Assembly (NCBI GenBank): GCA_026225945.1
Contig: JAMJFZ010000711.1
Coordinates: 434,001-498,000 of the forward strand
DNA length: 64,000 nt
Source of the DNA: Cricetomys ansorgei
Taxonomy: Eukaryota; Chordata; Mammalia; Rodentia; Nesomyidae
Direction: 5' to 3'
In this document: positions 56,211-64,000 of the stretch, piece by piece
Layout of the letters: each line of letters opens with the position of its first letter
Numbering within the stretch: position 1 is the first letter of the stretch
The notes under the pieces: generated by a model
What the model saw: only the letters and a program-made list of their open reading frames with translations
What the model was told of the DNA's origin: nothing
Database searches by the model: none
Translations under genes and position numbers: made by a program

Positions 56211-59200
56211 CTAGTACCATTCAGAGAGGGAAACATAAAATTAAAAAAAAAAAAAATGTTGAAATGGCAACAACCGAAAATCAAACAGTATGTTGAAATT
56301 TACTTAAAATTAATTAAACCGCCCTAGTCTATCACCATTAACCAGAGAACACAAAGTGTTAAAAATAATATACAGCATATTATGAAATTCAAAGAATTTA
56401 GGGTGAATGTGGAAGTAACAGAAGAGACTGGGATCGAAGGCTATGTAGGAGAAACAAGGTTAAATAAAATAAAGAAAAAAGCAAAAATTGGGAAAAAAAA
56501 TCAGTAAAGGGGGAATAAAACAGTAATAAGAAATAAATGAAAGCATTTTAAAAGAAAATTTGATAAATGTAAATAAAAAATATAAAAGCATAAAGCTTTT
56601 AGAATTAAGACCAAGAGAGATGTTGCATGATGTTGGCCTGTTGGGAACTGTGCTCAGGACAGCGTTCAGTAAGGCTTAATGAACAAGAAGGCAGCCAGAA
56701 CTTGAACAGTGTGGTAGAATAATGGAAGAGATCTTAAGACAGTTGATAAGACCTCAGATAATTTGTCCTGTTTTCATCAGGGCCCTAAGGTTTTTATCTT
56801 CCAGTTGGCCTATCCATGAATTTGAGAGGCTTCCAGGGCACAGACCTTAAGCATGGATGAAGAAGACACTTTTTGAGTGAATGAATATCAATTTCTGAGA
56901 AAAGTTCTAGTAGCAAGCAGCTGGGGAGGTGACTGAGTGTTTTGATCGTGGAAGTGAAAAGGATTGAAAGGAAGTTGAAGCACTGGGCAGCACAACATGT
57001 CTGTCACAAATTTTGTCTCAAAACAATATTCTTTTTGCAAAGTAATTTCCTTTTAGAATCTGAAATTAAACATATAAATCCCATTTATTAGTATATTTAA
57101 GCTTCAACAGATGTCCAAGTAACATTTGAAGGGTAAGCAATATAAACTGTTGAAGGGACCAAAGCTGTTAAACAATGTAATTAATAACAAAGGCTAGGAC
57201 CAGAACCTAAATTTCATGATCTTTTCTTTTTCCAATTTGATCTTTTTTAGCTTAATACCTGCATAGAATTTTACACTTCACGCCTCAGATCTTGAGTGAC
57301 TCTTGGCAAGTGTTTCCAGGTTGTATTCTGCAATGATCAAATGTTTAGTTTTTTGTTTGTTCTGTTTTGCCAAAGTACATATGGATTTTTTTTCTAATTT
57401 AAAAAAGAAAATCAGAAATGAGTTTTTAAAGCCACGACTTAAGAAAGCATGAGATGTTATACTTATCAAACGCAGCATCTCTTTATTTTTAACTAAGGTA
57501 GATGTTATGTCTTTTGATTCTCCACAAATTGTCAATTATAGAAATGATGCACAATCATCCTTTTATGTATTAACTCACTGAAGTTTATGTGATTATGCCT
57601 CCCAGTATTATTTTTATTCAGAAGTAAACATGCTTTTCTGACACCTATAGTTTATGGTGTGTGATTCCTCATTCTTAAGCTTGACTAACCTGATTTCACC
57701 TATGTTTCCATGAGTCAGCATCTAGCGGTTCTGTTCCTGTCTGTACTTTCACACAGCAAGCTTGCTCTCCATCATTTTTATATTTCATGTTTTTAATCAT
57801 TCAAACAGTTCATTTTGGAAGGTGTTTTTTCTGTTAGGTTTAAAGAAACAAGGCAAAAAATTACATTGTTATTTGTTAAATGTTATGACATTAAATGTAA
57901 CTAGTAAGTCTGTGTCGACTACTTTGGCAATGGTCTTAATCTCATGCACTTAGCTCCTAAAACTTGCCTTACTCTTGTGTTTCACAGACTTTTTGCTTGC
58001 GAAACTCAGATGGAGGAGAAAGTAGAGTGCCAGGACCAATGTGATACTATGTTTTCTAGGCACCGTGGTGAAAACCGCAGACTGTGATTAGTAATTCACA
58101 GAATGCAACAACACATTTCTGTTGTTGTTGTTGTTTGAGAATTAAACATGTACTAACTCCTGTACTTTGGCTGTCTTCTAGAAGAAAAGAAATGTTCCCT
58201 CACAGGCTAACGATAGCCTGTGTGATGAATGTGAGTTAAATGAGGCAGCATGTTCAGAACAAATAGACTGGCTAGTTTTAATTTGATTTATTCAATCAAT
58301 AGTTTGTTTTTTTTTTCTTTCACCTCCTGGTATCAAGGAGAAAATGATGAAGACATCCTTTCTTGGCTCTGACCTTCTATCTTTCAGCTCATCAGATTTT
58401 CCTCTTTTTCTGTTACTTGTCCTCAGATGTTTCCAGCAACGGTACTCCATGAAGATGCATCCAAGATACACAATGCCCTCTTACTGCTAAATGCAGTGAC
58501 CGTTTCCTAGTGCTTAATGGTCTTTACAGATCTGTACCTGTTCATGCCACTGATCATTTTACTGAAATACTTACAAATTTTTTAATTTTGTTTCCAGGCC
58601 TTTTTTTTTTTTTTTTTTTAAATCTGGCTTCCTCCTCATTTTTTTGAGTACTCTGATTCAGACTAGTTTCCTTGATTTCCCTTGTCATTCCCATGAACTG
58701 TGAATACCAAGACACACTATTGTTGATTCCCTGAGCCCTTTTTACTTTATAGCTGTGAACTTTTCTCTGGTGGCCCATCTGTGTTTCTAGCTCTGAAATG
58801 CAGGTTCACATCACTAAGTGTTTCCTAGACATTTAAGTCATTGACCTTTACTTTTACTGATAAAGGATTCACTTGAGAGTCAGAATAGAAAAATGATGTC
58901 AGATGGCTTACTTTTGAGTTAAAAGTAGATGACATGAGCAAGAGCAGTATCAGTGAGACGAGTTAGGAGTTTGTTCTAGTCATCCAGTATGATGGTGACT
59001 TTGACCATAGTGGTAACATTTGACATGACAAGAGGGGTCAGCTTATGAATCCACTTTGAAGTTGGAATGATTAGGAACTGCCCTCCCCCCACCAGCAGGG
59101 GATTAGATTTTGAATGTGAAGAATCATTATACCTAAGTTTCTGACCTAAACAATTAGAGTTCTGTTAACTAAAGTAGAAAAGCCTGATTTGGGATCCAGA

Positions 59201-59330
59201 TTGTGATGGGAATTTATTCAATCATGTTATTTGAAAATGGCATGTAGCATGAGTGCATTAAATATTTATTCAATGAATGAGTGACAGCTTACTCTTTGCA
59301 TTCAATGGACCATTAATTCCAGACCCTGTA

Positions 59331-59655
59331 ATGGAAGTTTATTTTTAGTTATGTATAAAATAATTGTTTTGTGCACTGTTGGGAAAAGGGCTGCCTAGGC
59401 TTTGGCATTTTGTATTGTCTGCAGGTGTTGAATTTATGTGAGGGATATTTGATTGGTCGTGATCTCCATATGCTATCAGTGGAACACCTGAGTAATTCTG
59501 AATCAATAAAAATACCTGAGCTCAGAAGCTCAGGGTTCCATTGTCCAGTATGGCACCTGCCATCATGGCGGTTCCCTCTGCTGAGGTCCAGCAGGGCTTG
59601 CACTTATGAAAATGCCTCTTTGTCCCCCTTGCTGAGCCATCACAGCGACCTTACT
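59331..59655 (+). repeat. Dispersed repeat, copy 2 (matches 2812-3125)
   Basis: 'gaagtttatttttagttatgtataaaat', 'gcctaggctttggcatttt', 'tcagggttccattgtcc' and 'gccatcacagcgacc' follow the order of copy 1. It also has an AATAAA at 59504-59509, about 20 bases before 'ctcagaagctcaggg', which would fit the R region of an LTR. Open frames on both strands here (59371-59709 +, 59349-59603 -) are not genes. Confidence 0.7.
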
Positions 59656-60057
59656 ACTGCAGGACCTAGAGTCCTGTGTGTTTTGCTTTTCTTTGGGTTT
59701 GTGAAATGATACTTGTTTTATATTTTCTCTGGGTGAGGTAAATTTTAAGAAATGAGTTCATAAACAAAGAGAGGAATTTAAAAAAGATTCTTGAACTTCA
59801 GCTTTTGCTTTTCTGCCTTCCTGTGAGTCTGAGATTCTCCATTGTCTTGATGGAAATATAGATTTGCTTCACATGGTGCTCCCTTCTTATATACAGAGAA
59901 TTTCAGCTTTGTGTATTTTCCTATTCATTTCCTAAACCACCATCTTTTTTTCCTTTTCAATGACTTGTCAGATATTTTCTAATTGTCACTGTTACTAGTA
60001 TTATATTCAGCATTATAGTTTGTAATTATTATAATCTTAAGCTGGTCATTTTAGTGT

Positions 60058-60292
60058 TTGTTTACTTCTTACATTTATTTATTTAATGTATATGAGTATT
60101 TTTGCTGGAGTCATGTTTGTGCACAACATGAGTGCCTTGTGCCTGTGAAGATCAGATGATGATCATCAGATCCCCTGAAACTAGCGTTATGGATGGATGT
60201 GAGCTACCATGTGGATGCTGGGAACTGAACCCAGGTCTTCCTAATGAGCAGGAAGGTTTTTTAACCACTGGGCCGTATCTTTAGCCCCTATT
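60058..60292 (-). repeat. B2/B3 SINE (- strand)
   Basis: 'acatttatttatttaatgtatatgagta' at the A-tail side, then 'gagctaccatgtggatgctgggaactgaacccaggtcttc' and 'aaccactgggccgtatctttagcccc' is a clear reverse B3. Confidence 0.9.
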
Positions 60293-61226
60293 TGTTACTG
60301 TAAGGCTCATAATATAAAAATATACTTTCAGCCCATGTTAACAAAATTCCACTTACTTATTTTCCCAGGAATTTTATGTTTAATAGTGAATATAACTCTT
60401 ACAAATACAAAAATGTATACTATTTATTTTATTCTATTTATTTTCAAGTGAACAGTAGCATTTATATCCATGAAAAGCTTTAGCATCACCCTGTTGCATT
60501 AATGTGAGGGCTCTGTGCTCTTGAGTCACTGTCTCTTCTCATGTTGTTTGAACACTCCTGTTTTTTGAAATCATATGAGCTCATATCACAGAATTGAATG
60601 TGTTGGTACTCCAGTAAATTTACATTTAGAATATGGTAGGTCATGGAATAATGATATTATTTTGAAATCCATATTTTTTCTCAGGGTCATTTATAACTGA
60701 AAAGAATTTTGGAACTCCCTAGGACTGTGATCCTGAAACTGAATGCAACTGTGCCTTTCTTACCTTCTAGCTCCAAAAAGATAGAAAGGAGAAGAGACAA
60801 ATCTTCACCACTTTTGCAGGCATCCTTTAAAGATAGAAGGAGAGAAAGAAAGAAATTCACTGCCCTTTTCAGTTTTCCTTAGCTTGGATAACAGGAACTG
60901 CAGAGAGAACTAGCTGAACTGAACTAACATCTTTCAAACCATCCCACTAAGTGCCAATTCTAACTCTCAACGCTAGCCTTTATAACCTAAGCAAAGTTCC
61001 CAGAAGTCCAAGTGGCATGCAACCATAAGGAGAGCCGCAGAGGACCAAAAACTTCTTGGCAAAACATGCTGCTACATTCATTCTCTCTTATTTCATTCAA
61101 CTGATACTTTATACAACTAATATTCATTTCCACCTTCCATTCTATATGTATAATATGCTATAGAACATATTATAATGATTTGGAACTAGTTCTTGATTTC
61201 TAGACATTTTTAATCTATTCATTTGG

Positions 61227-61251
61227 ACAAGGTATACAAGATATACCTTGT
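61227..61251. repeat. Short inverted repeat (10-bp stem, 5-base loop)
   Basis: acaaggtata at 61227-61236 pairs with tataccttgt at 61242-61251. AT-rich and probably fortuitous. Confidence 0.8.
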
Positions 61252-61587
61252 ATATATAACCTAGAGTGTAACAAAGGGATACAAAAGCTGTACATGTTTT
61301 TAGGTTCAGAGAAGTGAATAATTTTATTGACAAAAAAATTCAGGCTGTTCTCATAAAGTAATGGTTTTTGAGACAAATCTCAGAGTTGCCAGGAATCAAC
61401 AACAGAATGGAAAAGAAGTTATTATAAATGAGTAGATTATAAGTACACTGTGTGGGGCTGTATATGTTGACAGTTGTTATTTTGAATTAAAATGGTTGAA
61501 ACTGAATCATACAGTGCAGACATGGAAATAGTGGGAAAAGGTCTTTTTTACCTTTGACCATAAGAATGAATGAATATGAATGCTATG

Positions 61588-61975
61588 AGTCAGCTTTTCA
61601 TCACTGTGACCGAATACCAAAGAAGACTACTTAAGGGGAGGGTTTATTTTGGCTCATCATTCCAGAGTTTTTAGCCCATGGTCAACTGACTTGTTTGTAC
61701 TGGACCATGGTGAGGCATCTTGATATAAAGGCACGGAAGAACAGAATGTTCATTTTACAGTTACCAAGAAGCAGAGAAAGCATGAGAGAAATATCTGAAG
61801 ATAGGGTATACATGTCAGCATTAGGCTTCCTGTGCTCTAGTTTCTCTATTTGGCCTGTCTAGCTGCAACTGATCCAGCTCTGAACTTCTCAGTGGATTAG
61901 CTCATTGATGCAGTTATTGCCATTCTTATCCCATTACCTCAGTAGCACCACCAGCTGGGTGGGAATCAAAATTTC
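61588..61975 (-). repeat. LTR-like relic (possible MaLR relative, - strand)
   Basis: 'gtcagcttttcatcactgtgaccgaatacc', 'cttaaggggagggtttattttggctcatcattccag' and the later 'cagctctgaacttctcagtgg' resemble the layout of the repeat pair at 38302 and 40012, more diverged. Confidence 0.5.
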
Positions 61976-63564
61976 AATTAATAGGTAATGTTTTTCCATA
62001 GAGGACAGAAAGATCAACCAATATGACATTGCTGTGATCAGAAATTTTTCTTTGAAAACTTATTTGAAAGGACTTGAAAGTTGATTGAATACTGGCAACA
62101 GGACTAATATGTGATACTATTGCCTTACTCGGTAAAGAATTTGGTTCCCTGTCCAGATATATGAGAAGCAAACGATATCATTTGAGAAGTAAGGTTTCAG
62201 CTAAATTACATGTAGAATTTACTGTCTAGCAGGCAATAAAGAATGGGAGATCAGAGATAGAAAATAAAAAGGGGTCACAGAGACAAATCACAAAAGTGAT
62301 TGAAGAACATCCTTGTGATCATTTTGTGATCTGTGATCATCTTGTCTAATTTAACAAATTTATTCACATCAAGGCTTTAGATATAAAATAAGATAAAATT
62401 TAAGTCATTTTGTTTATTTCAAGTCTCTTGATTTAAAAACAAAAATATTATCTCTTAAAATTTGTAATGTTTAATAATACATGTATACTGACATTTTATA
62501 TTCTTAAAATAGATATATTTTTATATCTTGTGGCATTGTTCTATAATCTTTAGTAAATTATTCATGTTAGAAATTTAATATAAAGAAAAGATTAGATGGC
62601 TATAGTTTATCAAAGTAGAGATCTAGACCTAGTACTGGAGTACAAATCGACATGTTTTATCCTTAATCTTAGGTAATACATACTTGCTATTTATTTTAAG
62701 ATCAACATGATTTAATCTTCAGTCATTGCATCTAGGAATACTTTGAGATGCTATAATGTTTACCCATAAGTTAAACTTTAACTGAGACTCTTGAAGTATT
62801 TTGAAATTATAATTATTGCAAAGATGTTTGATATAATTTTAAAGGTATATATGAAATGACTGAATGTTTTCATGGTCGCTTTTAAATTTTACTACCTAGG
62901 ATTTCATATTACTAATCACTTGGAATGTATCTTTCTTAATGTTTTATATATATCAATAATTATCGTTAGCTTTTTTATTTTATTATGAGCCTAATCTTCT
63001 GAAACACTTCAGTGGAAACTTTATTAAGTGTATTGCTTTATTAGTTTCGGGGAAAGATTATTCCTGCGCGCTCTTCATTATTTCTTCCTTTGGAGACTTT
63101 TTAAAAACTAATTTTAAAAATCCATGAGAGATCACTTAAGAATCAGCATATCTCTTTGGGCAGTATTAATGACTCTGTATATTATTTTTTAAAAGACAAT
63201 GAAAATTAATTCTAAGACTTTCATTAACTTTGTCACACCATACATTTTGTAGCATTCTGAACATTATTCTGTGAGGACTTTTTCAAATATGGGTTAATAT
63301 GCTTAGGTAGAATTTGGTTGACCTCTATTGTTCATTGTTTTTTTTTTTTTTTTTTAATTTGCAGAGGTTTGAGGGACTTACAAGACATTATTGATATGAA
63401 GTTAATAAAAGTGATACCACATTTTATTCATTCTGGAGCAAGCTATTTTTGCTTCTCTCTCTACTCTCTTCTTGGCTTGCATTATCTATTCATTACCTAA
63501 GATCTCATTTACAGTGGAGGGAATAGCAAGTGGGCTTAGATGAACAAAATAGCAGCTTGGGTGG

Positions 63565-63857
63565 GGGATTGAGGAGATAGACAAAGTGGATAAAGTGCTT
63601 TCAGCACAAGCATGCAGACCCAAGTTTTATCCCCAGTACTGGTAAAAGGTAAAAACCAGTCCCTTCTGTTATCCTAGTGCTAGGGAGGAAACAGAGACAG
63701 GAGAAACCTTGATGATCACTGGCCACTTGACTTAGACAATTGGTGACCTGCAGTTCAATGACAGTACCATGTCTCAAAAACTGAAGTGGAGAATGATAGG
63801 GAAAAAAAACAAACAGACAACATCTGGGCTGCAAATGGACTAGTATACTCTACATAC

Positions 63858-63901
<44 letters not shown>

Positions 63902-63930
63902 TGTGCACACACATGCACACAGTACAGTCA
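63565..63930 (+). repeat. B4 SINE with (CA)n tail (+ strand)
   Basis: 'ggattgaggagatagacaaagtggataaagtgctttcagcacaagcatgcagacccaag' head, 'ccagtcccttctgttatcctagtgctagggaggaaacagagacagg' B1-like middle, 'agtaccatgtctcaaaaactgaag' and a (CA)n tail at 63862-63896. Confidence 0.88.
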
Positions 63931-64000
63931 CAGTCATATTGGTATGTTGTAACATTATTGAAACTTAAGCTCTGTGTTTAATTATGCAGTCTTCGGTGTT

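Larger units (their letters stand above)
49402..64000 (+). other. Intron 11 of NOX4 (5' part, at least 14.6 kb)
   Basis: The donor is gtaaga and the acceptor is beyond the window. It holds a TG-rich tract at 49453-49630, several SINEs, an L1 3' UTR, a large antisense L1 fossil, a second copy of the dispersed repeat and an LTR-like relic. The parts 50640-51460, 51650-53130, 56220-59330, 60300-61580 and 61980-63560 show AT-rich sequence with simple runs (poly-A at 56240, TTG repeats at 58113-58130, poly-T at 58601-58619 and 63339-63355) and no gene that I can support. Confidence 0.88.

Noticed and set aside
57988..58060. Exon-like stretch after 'ttcacag' in intron 11
   Set aside because: The translation does not match the NOX4 segment expected after residue 358, and there is no good donor.
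59349..59709. 112- and 84-codon open frames on opposite strands
   Set aside because: Both fall in copy 2 of a dispersed repeat, and copy 1 does not preserve them.
63862..63896. Regular short repeats considered as possible CRISPR or satellite arrays
   Set aside because: They are simple (CA)n microsatellites, as are those near 5000, 17860 and 25690, in a mammalian intron.
49402..64000. Search for the next NOX4 exon
   Set aside because: No stretch encoding the expected CPTETKA continuation was seen on the + strand; it should lie beyond the window.

Overview
The window is vertebrate nuclear DNA: AT-rich, with tiny coding islands separated by kilobases of repeat-filled intron. SINEs of the B1, B2/B3, B4 and ID types and rodent-type LINE-1 3' ends place it in a muroid rodent. 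The coding residues I recall for mouse and rat NOX4 differ at several places, mostly in one exon, so this looks like another muroid (for example a cricetid); the species cannot be fixed from the sequence alone.

Only one gene is supportable. It is NOX4 (NADPH oxidase 4), on the + strand. Ten consecutive internal coding exons are present: 566-661, 22181-22291, 23817-23901, 27606-27703, 29506-29533, 36536-36608, 41159-41239, 45978-46194, 49040-49204 and 49339-49401. They sum to 1017 bases = 339 codons, all with GT/AG borders and compatible phases, and give an uninterrupted reading frame for residues 20-358 of a protein of about 578 residues. They are exons 2-11 if, as the first codon suggests, one upstream exon carries residues 1-19. 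Exon 1 and the promoter lie before the window; the rest of the FAD/NADPH dehydrogenase domain lies beyond it. The covered part encodes the six-helix membrane domain, the four heme-ligand histidines (105, 119, 194, 207), the NOX4-specific extended E-loop (one exon, 45978-46194), and the start of the flavin domain with its HPFT motif.

Layout: 1-565 is intron 1 with a CpG-rich left edge. Intron 2 (21.5 kb) holds many SINEs, a cleanly bounded solo LTR (15009-15455, 6-bp target duplication) and an L1 3' end broken up by microsatellites. Introns 3-6 include an L1 3' end nested in a SINE with an 18-bp duplication (24858-25628) and a B1 with a perfect 13-bp duplication. Intron 7 holds a two-LTR-like composite (38302-40400). 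Introns 8 and 9 carry two inverted copies of an LTR-like repeat that flank the E-loop exon. Intron 10 is only 134 bp. From 49402 to the end is the next, unfinished intron (at least 14.6 kb), with a 2.9-kb antisense L1 fossil (about 53130-55995).

I found no second gene, no RNA gene and no undescribed system. The most interesting items are gene-structure and repeat-architecture observations: the 28-nt microexon, the weak donor plus inverted repeats around the E-loop exon, and several datable insertions. Repeat family names come from pattern recognition without a library search; edges given as 'about' are approximate.
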